Positions 32,989 to 41,724 of a DNA stretch of 64,000 bases are shown here, piece after piece. Below the pieces are notes generated by a model, which saw only the letters and a list, made by a program, of their open reading frames with translations, had not been told where the DNA came from and ran no database searches. The stretch lies in the NCBI RefSeq assembly GCF_001662875.1, contig NZ_JPVZ01000007.1, positions 124,001 to 188,000 of the forward strand. Direction: 5' to 3'. How positions within the stretch are numbered: position 1 is the first letter of the stretch; each line of letters begins with the position of its first letter. This DNA is from Thalassospira tepidiphila MCCC 1A03514. GTDB taxonomy: Bacteria; Pseudomonadota; Alphaproteobacteria; Rhodospirillales; Thalassospiraceae. The translations under genes and the position numbers were made by a program.

Positions 32989-34101
32989 TTACGCGAGTTC
33001 TGCCAGGGCAGAGGCGTTGAAGTCTTCCAGCTGATCATAGGCGCCGTTTTTGACCTTGTTGGCCCACTGGGCGTCGCTCAGAAGCGCGCGGCCAACCGCG
33101 ATCAGGTCAAACTCGCCCTTTTCCATGCGATTGATCAGCTCATCAAGGCTGGCCTTTTCCGATGCTTCGCCGGAAAACGCACCAATAAAGTCGGATGACA
33201 GGCCGACAGAGCCGACCGAAATCGTCGGCGCCCCGGTAAGCTTCTTCGCCCAACCGGCAAAGTTCAGGCCCTTTTCGCCATCAATCTCGGGGAATTCCGG
33301 TTCCCAGAAACGGCGTTGAGAGGCATGGATGATATCAACCCCGGCCTCAACCAGCGGGCCGAGCCAATCGGTCATTTCATCAGGCGTATAAGCAAGGCGG
33401 GCGGTAAAGTCCTGCTGTTTCCATTGGCTGACGCGCAGGATGATCGGGAAGTCCGGGCCAACAGCGTCCCGCATGGCGGTCACCACTTCGCGGGCAAAGG
33501 TCGAACGTTCTTTGATGGTTTTGCCGCCAAAGCGATCGGTGCGCAGGTTGGTGCCCGACCAGAAGAACTGATCAATCAGATAGCCGTGTGCGCCATGAAT
33601 TTCAAAGGTATCAAAACCGGCATTCTTGGCATCAAGCGCGGCCTTGGCAAAGGCGGCAATCGTGTCGGCAATATCAGATTCCGTCATCGCATTGCCGCGC
33701 GGATCATCCGGGCCAACCAGACCCGACGGGCTTTCGACCGGTGCGTCCGGTTCCCAGGCGTCCGGTGTGCGGGTTGATCCGGTATGCCAGATCTGCGGAC
33801 CCATCTTGCCACCGGCCGCATGCACAGCATCGGCAACGGCCTTCCAGCCCTTCATGGCAGCCTCGCCATGGAAAAGCGGAATGTGCGGAAGATTGCGTGA
33901 CGCCGGACGATCGACCACCGTGCCCTCGGACAGGATCAGACCAACACCGCCTGCGGCGCGCTTGCTGTAATAATCCGCGTTGGCGGCACCCGGAATGCCA
34001 TCCGGTGCCTTGTTGCGCGTCATCGGGGCCATGACAATACGGTTGGGAAGATCGAGCGTTTTCAGCTTGAAAGGTGTGAAGAGAATGTCGGGTTTTGACA
34101 T
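32989..34101 (-). CDS. Old yellow enzyme family NADH:flavin oxidoreductase
   Basis: A 370-residue FMN-dependent TIM-barrel ene-reductase of the OYE/NemA group. Visible features are PNRIVMAPMTRNKAPDG at the start, the substrate-binding pair in EIHGAHGYLIDQFFWSGTNLRTDRFGG, and the FMN phosphate site LIAVGRALLSDAQW near the end. Such enzymes reduce activated C=C bonds and some nitro compounds. It has a ribosome site and stands alone; no regulator adjoins. Confidence 0.87.
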   Translation of the reverse strand: MSKPDILFTPFKLKTLDLPNRIVMAPMTRNKAPDGIPGAANADYYSKRAAGGVGLILSEGTVVDRPASRNLPHIPLFHGEAAMKGWKAVADAVHAAGGKMGPQIWHTGSTRTPDAWEPDAPVESPSGLVGPDDPRGNAMTESDIADTIAAFAKAALDAKNAGFDTFEIHGAHGYLIDQFFWSGTNLRTDRFGGKTIKERSTFAREVVTAMRDAVGPDFPIILRVSQWKQQDFTARLAYTPDEMTDWLGPLVEAGVDIIHASQRRFWEPEFPEIDGEKGLNFAGWAKKLTGAPTISVGSVGLSSDFIGAFSGEASEKASLDELINRMEKGEFDLIAVGRALLSDAQWANKVKNGAYDQLEDFNASALAELA

Positions 34102-34352
34102 TGGATATCCTTTGATCGGAATTTTTGTTTTGGTCGCTCCTAGATATTCCGGAAATGGCGGCTGTCAATCTGTGGCCACGCGATAAAAACATCGGTGCAT
34201 GATTTTATGCAGTATAGCGCCTGAGATCGCTCATAGAGCGGTCACAAGAAAATAACCGGCCGCATGACGCCACTTAATGCCATTGATCCTTGCCCTAAAC
34301 CCGCCAGCCGCGTAAGAAAAGGGCATGTCCTTTCAAGCACGGAGCGTCTCGC

Positions 34353-35489
34353 GTGGGGTGGTATAAGTCACTGGTTTTGCCGATTGTCCGCTGGATTGAT
34401 GCCGAGACCGCGCATGGTCTGGCGATCTGGGCGCTGAAAAACAATCTGGTGCCGCGTGCGGATGACGCGACCGACGCGACCCCGATGCTCGAAACCGAGG
34501 TGTTCGGGCGCAAATTTGCCAATCCGGTCGGGCTTGCCGCGGGCTTTGATAAAAACGCCGAAGTCCCCAACCAGATGCTGTCGCACGGCTTTGGCTTTGT
34601 TGAAATCGGCTCGGTGACGCCTTTGCCGCAACCGGGCAACCCGAAACCGCGCCTTTTCCGGCTTTATTCTGACCGGGCGGTGATCAACCGCATGGGGTTT
34701 AATAATGACGGGGCCGAATTGGTGGCCGCGCGCCTGCGCAAACGCGCACGGCGGGGTGTTTTGGGGGCCAACCTTGGCAAGAACAAATATTCCGAAGACG
34801 CGGCCGATGATTACGCCAAGGGGGTCGAAGCGCTTGGCCCCTATGCCGATTATCTGGTGGTCAATGTGTCTTCGCCCAATACGCCGGGCCTGCGCGCTTT
34901 GCAGGGCCGCGCCCCGCTTGAAAAGCTTTTGAAAGCTGTGATCAAGGCACGCAACAGCTTTGCCAAGGGGGTGCCGGTGCTGCTGAAAGTCGCCCCGGAC
35001 CTGACCGAGGAAGACAAATCCGACATCGCGGCTGTGGTCACCAAGGTCAAGCTGGATGGCATGATCGTATCAAACACCACGATTGACCGGCCCGTCGGGC
35101 TTAATTCCTATGATCAGGATGAAAAGGGCGGCCTCTCGGGCCCGCCTTTGATGGAACCATCGACCAAGGTTCTGGCGGATTTTTACCGTTTGACCGAGGG
35201 CAAGGTGCCGCTCATCGGGGTTGGCGGCATTGCATCGGGCAAGGATGCCTATGAGAAGATCCTCAATGGCGCATCGCTGGTGCAGCTCTATTCCTCGCTG
35301 GTCTATCATGGTGTGGAGTTGGTGACCGAGATCAAGGAAGACCTTGCACGGCGGCTGCGCAAGGATGGCTTTGCCAATGTTTCGGATGCGGTCGGGGCTG
35401 CCTTCCCGGAAATTTCGGGCAAGGGCATTCCGGTCGATGAAGCCCGTTCTGCCAAGGCCGCCGTGGCCGCCAAATCAAACAAGAAATAA
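34353..35489 (+). CDS. pyrD: Dihydroorotate dehydrogenase (quinone), class 2
   Basis: A 378-residue enzyme of pyrimidine synthesis that oxidises dihydroorotate to orotate with a membrane quinone. The N-terminal extension (VLPIVRWIDAETAHGLAIWALK) that docks on the membrane is present. Core motifs are NPVGLAAGFDKNAEV, INRMGFNNDG, and NVSSPNTPGLRALQ with the catalytic Ser, and GVGGIASGKDAYEKI as the FMN phosphate site. A GTG start at 34353 has GGAG upstream. A HAD gene follows 18 bases downstream, probably in the same operon. Confidence 0.93.
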   Translation: MGWYKSLVLPIVRWIDAETAHGLAIWALKNNLVPRADDATDATPMLETEVFGRKFANPVGLAAGFDKNAEVPNQMLSHGFGFVEIGSVTPLPQPGNPKPRLFRLYSDRAVINRMGFNNDGAELVAARLRKRARRGVLGANLGKNKYSEDAADDYAKGVEALGPYADYLVVNVSSPNTPGLRALQGRAPLEKLLKAVIKARNSFAKGVPVLLKVAPDLTEEDKSDIAAVVTKVKLDGMIVSNTTIDRPVGLNSYDQDEKGGLSGPPLMEPSTKVLADFYRLTEGKVPLIGVGGIASGKDAYEKILNGASLVQLYSSLVYHGVELVTEIKEDLARRLRKDGFANVSDAVGAAFPEISGKGIPVDEARSAKAAVAAKSNKK

Positions 35490-35507
35490 CACAAGGATCC
35501 GGACGGC

Positions 35508-36392
35508 ATGAGCAAGACCGCCCCCTATGAAATGATCAATGGCCTGTCCGAGGTGATTGGCAAATATGATGCCGTGATCCTTGATCTTTGGGGCGTGGTG
35601 CATGACGGGGTGACACCCTATCCAAGCTCGATCGCCGCGATGACCGCCCTTAAGGAAGCCGGCATTCCCGTCGCCCTGTTGTCCAACGCGCCCAGGCGTT
35701 CCTCGGTCGTGGTTGGCCGCATGGAAGATATGGGCATTTCGCGTGATCTGTATGGCCCGGCGGTGGCATCGGGCGAGGTCGCCTATGCCCAGCTCGTGGC
35801 GCGCTCTGATCCCTGGTACGCCAAGCTGGGCCGCAAGGTTCTTATGGTCGGTCCGGTGCGCGATATGTCGATGTTTGAAAATCAGGATGTCGAAATCGTC
35901 ACCGAAGTCGATGACGCCGACTGGGTTCTGATCACTGGCCCGAACGAGGATCATGACCCGGTGTCGAAATACGAAGATCTTCTGCATGCGCTTAAGGCCC
36001 GCGACCTGCCGGTGCTCTGCCCCAACCCGGACCGCGAAGTGATCCGCGGTGGCAAACGCATCATTTGTGCCGGCGCCATTGCCGGGCGTTACGAAGAACT
36101 GGGCGGCAATGTCCGCTGGGAAGGAAAGCCGCTGGCAAGTGCCTATGACTTCTGCCTGCAGATGTTCGATGCGGGCCCGGATGCGAAACTTCTGGTCGTC
36201 GGCGACAGCATCTCGACCGATATTGCCGGATCAAATAATGCCGGTCTGGATGTCGCACTCGTCACCGGCGGCATCCACGCCGAAGAACTCGACGCCCCGC
36301 GCGGCACGCTTCCGGAACGCGAAAAGCTTGATGCCCTTCTGGCCGCCACGGGCCGACACATCACCTATGCGATGGGGGATTTCTGCTGGTGA
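35508..36392 (+). CDS. HAD-superfamily IIA hydrolase (TIGR01459/NagD-like)
   Basis: A 294-residue HAD phosphatase. The nucleophile motif is ILDLWGVVHDG, motif II lies in ALLSNAPRRSS, and motif III/IV in LLVVGDSISTDIAGSNNAGL. A C2-type cap fits subclass IIA (NagD and relatives). Alphaproteobacterial members of this type are common and unassigned, probably acting on a phosphorylated metabolite. It follows pyrD closely and is followed by an NTase-like gene after 3 bases. Confidence 0.83.
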   Translation: MSKTAPYEMINGLSEVIGKYDAVILDLWGVVHDGVTPYPSSIAAMTALKEAGIPVALLSNAPRRSSVVVGRMEDMGISRDLYGPAVASGEVAYAQLVARSDPWYAKLGRKVLMVGPVRDMSMFENQDVEIVTEVDDADWVLITGPNEDHDPVSKYEDLLHALKARDLPVLCPNPDREVIRGGKRIICAGAIAGRYEELGGNVRWEGKPLASAYDFCLQMFDAGPDAKLLVVGDSISTDIAGSNNAGLDVALVTGGIHAEELDAPRGTLPEREKLDALLAATGRHITYAMGDFCW

Positions 36393-36395
36393 GCC

Positions 36396-36971
36396 ATGCC
36401 GTACCGTGATGCGTTTGTCAGCGTACTGAAGGCGATATCACGTGCTTTTGACATCGTTGAAAGCGAAGGACACCCGCGCCCTGTTGTTGTTGGCGGTGCT
36501 GCGGTAGAGCTCTACACTCAGGGTGCAATTGTCTCAGGCGACATTGATGTCGTGACACCATGGCAAGAGGCGCTTGAAACGGCGTTGGAACGTGTCGGGT
36601 TCGAACGCAGTATTGGTTTCGGTGCCTTTGCCCGTGGCTTTCAGCATCCTGATCTTGGCTTCGGTATTGAGGTGGTTGGTAGCGCGCTAATGGAAGGCAG
36701 TGCTGATCAGGACCGGCTTTTGATCGTGGATCTTGATGAACACAGCAATGTAACCTTTATTGCGATTGAAGATCTGATTGCAGATCGAATGGGGCAATAT
36801 GATGCACCACCAAACATGCGTGAAGATATGTTGGAGCAGGCCGCAGCGTTGCTGAAACTTGCGGAAAATCTGGATAACGCTTATCTTGATAAAAGAATAC
36901 GTGAGGAAACAGCCGGTGATTTCGGGCTGGAATTTCTGGAAGAATATGTCAATGCGCAGAATAACTCTTGA
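36396..36971 (+). CDS. Nucleotidyltransferase-fold protein (candidate toxin-antitoxin partner)
   Basis: A 191-residue protein with the minimal nucleotidyltransferase pattern: VVVGGAAVELYTQGAIVSGDIDVV, that is GG-A-x(n)-DID, where the two Asp of GDIDV would hold metal. The rest is helical and acidic (MGQYDAPPNMREDMLEQAAALLKLAENL). Its AT content exceeds that of the neighbours, which suggests transfer. It begins 3 bases behind the HAD gene and overlaps a small basic gene, so the three are translated together. An NTase of this kind may act alone or as one half of a toxin-antitoxin pair. Confidence 0.72.
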   Translation: MPYRDAFVSVLKAISRAFDIVESEGHPRPVVVGGAAVELYTQGAIVSGDIDVVTPWQEALETALERVGFERSIGFGAFARGFQHPDLGFGIEVVGSALMEGSADQDRLLIVDLDEHSNVTFIAIEDLIADRMGQYDAPPNMREDMLEQAAALLKLAENLDNAYLDKRIREETAGDFGLEFLEEYVNAQNNS

Positions 36972-37146
36972 AGAGCTTGGAGCATCTATCGAACGGAAAA
37001 AAGCCGAACTTGGCTTTTCCGGACAGGATTATGTTGCGCGTAATTCAGGCAAGTATCGCACCGAAAGCAAGCGTGCCTTGCTTCGAAATATTGCCGCCGC
37101 TGCAGCTGAGCGCGGTGAGGAGCCGACTTTCAAAGCCAATTACTGA
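36952..37146 (+). CDS. Small basic protein coupled to the nucleotidyltransferase
   Basis: A 64-residue basic protein (RRITLEELGASIERKKAELG, SGKYRTESKRALLRNIAAAAAERGEE) that begins 20 bases before the end of the NTase gene. It contains no known DNA-binding motif that I can name. The ATG at 36952 lies nine bases after GGAAG; 36946 is an alternative. Size, charge and coupling suggest an antitoxin-like partner. Confidence 0.6.
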   Translation: MRRITLEELGASIERKKAELGFSGQDYVARNSGKYRTESKRALLRNIAAAAAERGEEPTFKANY

Positions 37147-37170
37147 GCAGTTTTCATGGCTGTTTCTGAT

Positions 37171-37201
37171 ACCCGCTTTTCGTTAGGAAAGCGGGTTTTG
37201 T
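37171..37201. terminator. Bidirectional intrinsic terminator
   Basis: ACCCGCTTT and AAAGCGGGT arms with an 8-9 base loop, then TTTTG, between two convergent genes. Confidence 0.75.
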
Positions 37202-38086
37202 TTATGTGGTTTCTGCCGCCACCTTGCTTTCACGGAAGATCACGAAAAGCCCGCTTGCGGTAATGATGGCTGCTCCGACAAAGGTCAGAACATCGGGAGT
37301 TTCACCCCAGAACATCCAGCCGAGCGCGGTTGCCCAGATGAGCGCTGTGTAGTCAAAGGGGGCCACCGTCGGGGCCTCGGCAAAGCGGAAGGCCTGGGTG
37401 ATCATGGCCATGCCAAGCGAGCCGCAGAGCGCAATCGCCAGAAACAGCCAGATGTCCTCCGCCCGGACCGGGCTCCAGACAAAGATCACCGGAATGCTGG
37501 TCAGGATCGCGCTGGTCAGGCTGAGATAGAGCAGCAAAGTCCACATGCTTTCGCGCGTATCGACAAAGCGCGCGCTTAGCATGAGGATCGCATAGGTAAA
37601 CGCAGTCGCAATCGGCAGGAGCGATATCAGCTCAAACGTTGCCGCCCCAGGCCGCACAATCACCAGAACCCCCACAAAGCCAACACTGACCGCAAGCCAG
37701 CGCCGCCAGCCGACCCGGGCAATGAAAATCGCCGAAAGGGCGGTGATGAATAACGGGGCGACAAAGGCGAGTGCCGTTGCCTCGGCCAAGCCAAGGTGAT
37801 GGATGCTGGTAAAGAACATCACGGTGGCGGCAATCCAGACGACACCGCGCATGAAATGCACGTGAACGCGGTTTGAACGCAAGCTGCGAGAACCGCCCAT
37901 TTTGAGCGCCACCAAAAAGGCAAAGGGAAGGGCGATGATGTTGCGCAGGAAGATGATCTGGATCGGGGAATAATGATCCATAAGGCCTTTGGCCAGCGCA
38001 TCATTGATGCACAGCGCTGCCACCCCGCCACACATCGTCATGATGCCGGCAAGGTTGTTCTGGCGGGAAGACGTTTGCGTGGCCAA
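37202..38086 (-). CDS. EamA/DMT-family transporter
   Basis: A 294-residue inner-membrane protein with about ten hydrophobic segments in two EamA repeats. Typical features are IIFLRNIIALPFAF, LAFVAPLFITALSAIFI, VGWRRWLAVSVGFVGVLVIVRPG and the second-half APFDYTALIWATALGWMFWGE. Members export amino acids, nucleotides or other metabolites; the substrate cannot be told. A TTG start at 38086 has AGGAAG six bases upstream, so I accept it. Confidence 0.85.
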   Translation of the reverse strand: MATQTSSRQNNLAGIMTMCGGVAALCINDALAKGLMDHYSPIQIIFLRNIIALPFAFLVALKMGGSRSLRSNRVHVHFMRGVVWIAATVMFFTSIHHLGLAEATALAFVAPLFITALSAIFIARVGWRRWLAVSVGFVGVLVIVRPGAATFELISLLPIATAFTYAILMLSARFVDTRESMWTLLLYLSLTSAILTSIPVIFVWSPVRAEDIWLFLAIALCGSLGMAMITQAFRFAEAPTVAPFDYTALIWATALGWMFWGETPDVLTFVGAAIITASGLFVIFRESKVAAETT

Positions 38087-38162
38087 TGGGGCTTCCTGAT
38101 TGGTGGTGGCGTCAGCTTTCAGCTTTACGGGAATTGTTGCGATGAGGCCAGCAGTTAAGCAA

Positions 38163-38190
38163 AAACGCCGCCCGAAGGTGGGCGGCGTTT
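38163..38190. terminator. Intrinsic terminator
   Basis: AAACGCCGCCC and GGGCGGCGTTT arms with a 6-base loop, between the EamA gene start and the aminotransferase end. On the minus strand it closes the aminotransferase gene. Confidence 0.7.
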
Positions 38191-38243
38191 CGCAGTTTGA
38201 TCGGCTTTGAGGAGACGATCATATCGGAGATTATTTGATCGGA

Positions 38244-39098
38244 TCAGATCGCCATCTTGCGGTTGGCGTCGATATAAATCTCGCGCAGGCGCTTGGCGAC
38301 CGGGCCCGGGACGCCATCGCCGATTTTCTTGTCGTCAATTTCGACAACCGGGCAGACAAAGGCCGAGGCCGAGGTCGAGAAGGCTTCGGCGGCATTCTGC
38401 GCTTCTTCGATGGTGAAGTGGCGTTCTTCGACCTTGAGCTGAAGCTCCTCGGCGCATTTCAGAACCGCCGCACGGGTGATGCCGTGCAGGATGTCGGTCG
38501 ACAGTTCACGGGTGACGATCGTTCCGTCCTTGGTGACGATATAGGCATTGTTGCTTGATCCTTCGGTGACATAGCCATCCAGCACCATCCAGGCATCGTC
38601 CTTGCCCTTGGCGGCCGCATCGGTTTTGAGAAGCGACGCATAAAGAAGCTGGGTGGTTTTGATGTCAGACCGGCGCCAGCGGATGTCGGGGAAGGTCACG
38701 ATCTTCTGGCCGCGTTCGGCAAGGGCCGATTTGATCAGTGATTTGCTTTGCGTGAACATCACAATGGTCGGCGGCGTTTGCGGGTCGATCGCGAAGTCAC
38801 GATCACCGGCCGAACCACGTGAAACCTGAAGGTAGATCAGGCCTTCGGTGATGTCATTGAGCTTCACCAGTTCGCGGTGGGCTTCAAGAAGCTGGTCAAT
38901 ATCGGGCTTGAACTGGAATTTGAGCTCAGCAAGCGAGCGTTCGAGACGCTTCATGTGACCCGTAAAGTCAATCAGCTTGCCATCAAGCACCGAGGTCACT
39001 TCATACACGCCGTCGGCGAACAGGAAGGATCGGTCAAAAATCGAAATCTTTGCTTCGGTTTCCGGCAAAAACTCGCCGTTCACATAAACAGTGCGCAT
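38244..39098 (-). CDS. D-amino-acid aminotransferase (class IV)
   Basis: A 284-residue fold-type IV PLP enzyme of the D-alanine aminotransferase type. MRTVYVNGEFLPETEAKISIFDRSFLFADGVYEV is the family start, KTTQLLYASLLKTDAAAKGKDDAWM holds the candidate PLP lysine region, and GYVTEGSSNNAYIV carries the conserved Glu. It makes D-Ala/D-Glu pools for the cell wall or handles D-amino acids. The ATG at 39098 is preceded by GGGAAG; the longer frame lacks support. It is a separate gene from the class IV enzyme at 821-1696. Confidence 0.83.
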   Translation of the reverse strand: MRTVYVNGEFLPETEAKISIFDRSFLFADGVYEVTSVLDGKLIDFTGHMKRLERSLAELKFQFKPDIDQLLEAHRELVKLNDITEGLIYLQVSRGSAGDRDFAIDPQTPPTIVMFTQSKSLIKSALAERGQKIVTFPDIRWRRSDIKTTQLLYASLLKTDAAAKGKDDAWMVLDGYVTEGSSNNAYIVTKDGTIVTRELSTDILHGITRAAVLKCAEELQLKVEERHFTIEEAQNAAEAFSTSASAFVCPVVEIDDKKIGDGVPGPVAKRLREIYIDANRKMAI

Positions 39099-39496
39099 GG
39101 TTACTTCCCTGTCTGGCAAACGGATCTGTTGCGATCCGTCATGGATGGATAAGCGACGTTTCCAAAGACCCGTTCGCGCACGGCCAGTGCCATCGCGATC
39201 GTTGGCTTGTTCGGTTTCTCCGCTCTTTAGAGTCTCAAATATCACAGGGGGACGCAATCTGTCGCGCAAAAGATCTATATCGTGCGTGTAAAAGGTGAAT
39301 TGTTGCTTGAATGGGCCGTGAACATGGGGTGAATGCTGTGAATGGGGCCGCGATTGCCGATATTATTCGCAGATTATTCGATTTAAAATTTTTCGATTTT
39401 TTGCGTTTGACCGTAACATAGGTTGAGGTTTTATCGTCCTGCTTCATGAGATCAAACGATGATGAAAAGACATCGTCAAAGGAATGGAGCCTTGTG
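39099..39496. other. Promoter region of the arylamine N-acetyltransferase
   Basis: About 400 bp without a gene. The right part is AT-rich (ATTTAAAATTTTTCGATTTT). A weak sigma-70 candidate TTGACC-N17-TTTATC lies at 39407-39435 and faces the NAT gene. GGAG of the chosen ribosome site is at its end. Confidence 0.45.
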
Positions 39497-40420
39497 ATGA
39501 ATAGCCACCAGCCCGTCACCCGTAACGCCCCGGCCGCAAAAGACCATGACGTTTTGCAAAGCCGGATCAATGCCAGTTGGGCCGCCCCGATCAAACGCCC
39601 GAAGCAGGAAGTGGATCTGGATGCTTATTTCGCCCGGATCGGCTATGACGGCCCGCGCGAAGCCACACTGGAAGTTTTGCAAACCCTGCATGCGATGCAT
39701 CCGGCAACCATTCCGTTCGAAGCGATTGATGTTTTCAATGACACGCCCATCAGCATCGATCCGGAGCGCGTCGATCAAAAGCTGATCCATGACGGACGGG
39801 GTGGTTATTGTTTTGAGCAAAACGGCCTGTTTCGCCGGGTGTTACGCAGCCTTGGCTTTGAGGTCGAAGGTCTGGCCGGGCGGGTTTTATGGGGCTATGG
39901 CCCGAATGATTTGCCGCGTCCGCGCTGCCACATGGCCAATCGGGTGATGATTGATGGCGAAGCCTGGCTGGCCGATGTTGGATTGGGCGGCTGTGTGCCA
40001 ACCGGGCCGTTGTTGCTTGATATCGAAACGCCACAGGCAACCCCGCATGACACCTATCGCGTGACCAAGGGCGCGCATAGCTACCGGATTGAACTGGAAC
40101 GCGATGGCGTGTGGAAAGCGGTGCATGAGGTCGATATCGCGCCGGTTTCGGATATCGATTACGAGGTGATGAATTGGTACGCATCCGATCACCCCGACAG
40201 CGGGTTTTGCAAGACCCTGATGGTCGCGCGTTCTGCCCCGTTTGCGCGCTTTACGTTGCTCAATAACCGCCTGACCATCCGGCTGGTGACTGGCGAGGAA
40301 GAGCAACATACGCTCAGTGTTGGGGATATTCCTCAGACGCTTAAAGACATCTTTGGCATCGAGCCGGACCCGACCTGGCAGGGGGCCTTTGCAAGATTGG
40401 TCAATCACAGTCACGGATAA
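39497..40420 (+). CDS. Arylamine N-acetyltransferase
   Basis: A 307-residue acetyl-CoA-dependent enzyme. The catalytic triad is visible as Cys105 in GRGGYCFEQN, His145 in CHMANRV and Asp160 in WLADVGLGG, and FEAIDVFN lies near residue 74. NATs acetylate aromatic amines and hydrazines; the physiological substrate here is unknown. The N-terminal 30 residues are an unusual extension. The ATG at 39497 has GGAG seven bases upstream; 39446 is possible but unsupported. Confidence 0.87.
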   Translation: MNSHQPVTRNAPAAKDHDVLQSRINASWAAPIKRPKQEVDLDAYFARIGYDGPREATLEVLQTLHAMHPATIPFEAIDVFNDTPISIDPERVDQKLIHDGRGGYCFEQNGLFRRVLRSLGFEVEGLAGRVLWGYGPNDLPRPRCHMANRVMIDGEAWLADVGLGGCVPTGPLLLDIETPQATPHDTYRVTKGAHSYRIELERDGVWKAVHEVDIAPVSDIDYEVMNWYASDHPDSGFCKTLMVARSAPFARFTLLNNRLTIRLVTGEEEQHTLSVGDIPQTLKDIFGIEPDPTWQGAFARLVNHSHG

Positions 40421-40458
40421 AACGATTGTGCGGTGTTTATCCGTGTGTGTTTGATCAA

Positions 40459-40483
40459 GGGCGGGGAGTTTTGCTCCCCGCCC
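40459..40483. terminator. Bidirectional intrinsic terminator
   Basis: GGGCGGGGAG-TTTTG-CTCCCCGCCC between two convergent genes, with a T-rich flank on both strands being weak. Confidence 0.6.
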
Positions 40484-40501
40484 TAATTACGTTCAAACGG
40501 C

Positions 40502-40888
40502 TTATTTGCCGGCCTTCGCGTTGGCCTCGTTTGTCAGGCTTTCCATATAGCTCAGCAGATCGGCGATGCTTTGGGAGGTAAAGGAAAATTCCGGCATGGT
40601 CATGTTGTCATGCGATACCGTGATGCCTTCGGCCAGGGCTTCTTCAAGGTTTTCCAGCGGCCAGCGTTGCCCGAAACTGGCAAGGGCCGGGGCGGTGGTG
40701 ACGTTCGGATCGGGCAGGGGATCGCCTTCGAATTTGGTGTGACAGCGCAGGCAGGTCTGCTCGGCAATCGATTGCCCGCGTTCGACATCGCCATATGCCT
40801 CGCCCTTGTGCGCCATGTAATCGCTGATCCCCCACATGCCCAAGGCCACAACACCGGTCAACAGGATGACAAGGCTGGTTTTCTGCAT
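40502..40888 (-). CDS. Small membrane-anchored c-type cytochrome
   Basis: A 128-residue protein with an N-terminal signal anchor (LVILLTGVVALGMWGISDYM) and one CXXCH haem site (TCLRCH). The distal Met ligand is probably in NMTMPEF. It is a monohaem periplasmic electron carrier of the cytochrome c family. No oxidase genes adjoin. It stands alone and faces away from HupE. Confidence 0.82.
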   Translation of the reverse strand: MQKTSLVILLTGVVALGMWGISDYMAHKGEAYGDVERGQSIAEQTCLRCHTKFEGDPLPDPNVTTAPALASFGQRWPLENLEEALAEGITVSHDNMTMPEFSFTSQSIADLLSYMESLTNEANAKAGK

Positions 40889-41049
40889 GGCGGGCTCCCG
40901 GATGGTGTTTCTTCGTTGTCTGATGACTGATTGTATAGCAGGGCAAGGTAACGAATTTCCTAAAGGTAACGTCGTTGCATTCTGATGGCAGTAAGAATAA
41001 AATCGAAAAATTCATACGATTTGTCTGATTTCATTCAGGGGAGACAGGA

Positions 41050-41637
41050 ATGAAAAAATCACCGCTTTACGCTTTTGCGCTTTCGGTTTTGGTTGCGACG
41101 CCTGCATTGGCTCATACCGGGGCCGGTTCGGTTTCCGGGTTTGCGTCGGGCTTTAGCCATCCGATGGGCGGTCTTGATCATCTGCTGGCGATGATTGCGG
41201 TTGGCGTTCTGGCTGCCCAGCAGGGCGGGAAAGCCGTCTGGCTTTTGCCGGTTTCGTTTGTGACGATGATGGTGGTTGGCGGTGCTTTGGGGATCGCAGG
41301 CGTCGCAATGCCTTTTGTCGAGCTGGGTATTGTGGGCTCCGTGATTGTCCTGGGCGCTGTGATCGCGCTTGGCAAACACATGCCGACCGGCGCTGCGATG
41401 GCGTTGGTGGGTGTTTTGGCGGTTTTCCATGGTCATGCGCACGGAACGGAAATGCCGATTGATGCCAGTGGTGTTGAATATGGTCTTGGCTTTGCGATTG
41501 CGACGGCAATTTTGCACGCGGTCGGGCTGGGTATTGGTTTTGGCGCAAAAAAGATTGCCGAAAAAATCGCACCTGTCGCCGTTCGCATCGGCGGTGGCAT
41601 GATTGCCGCGGCTGGTGTGGCCTTACTGGCTGCCTGA
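41050..41637 (+). CDS. HupE/UreJ-family membrane protein
   Basis: A 195-residue protein with a signal peptide (ALSVLVATPALAHTG), the family motif FSHPMGGLDHLLAMIAVGVLA and about six membrane segments. HGHAHGTEMP in the middle resembles the metal-handling histidines of HupE/UreJ proteins, some of which carry nickel (or cobalt) into the cell. No hydrogenase or urease gene is in the window. A ribosome site GGGAGA precedes the ATG. Confidence 0.83.
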   Translation: MKKSPLYAFALSVLVATPALAHTGAGSVSGFASGFSHPMGGLDHLLAMIAVGVLAAQQGGKAVWLLPVSFVTMMVVGGALGIAGVAMPFVELGIVGSVIVLGAVIALGKHMPTGAAMALVGVLAVFHGHAHGTEMPIDASGVEYGLGFAIATAILHAVGLGIGFGAKKIAEKIAPVAVRIGGGMIAAAGVALLAA

Positions 41638-41680
41638 CGAGTGATATAATTCCATCCGATCTGTCTCGGATGTGGAAAAG

Positions 41681-41707
41681 AAAGGGGTGGCATAAAGCCA
41701 CCCCTTT
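41681..41707. terminator. Bidirectional intrinsic terminator
   Basis: AAAGGGGTGGC-ATAAA-GCCACCCCTTT between convergent HupE and autotransporter genes. Confidence 0.8.
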
Positions 41708-41724
41708 TCATTTCATGGATCAAT

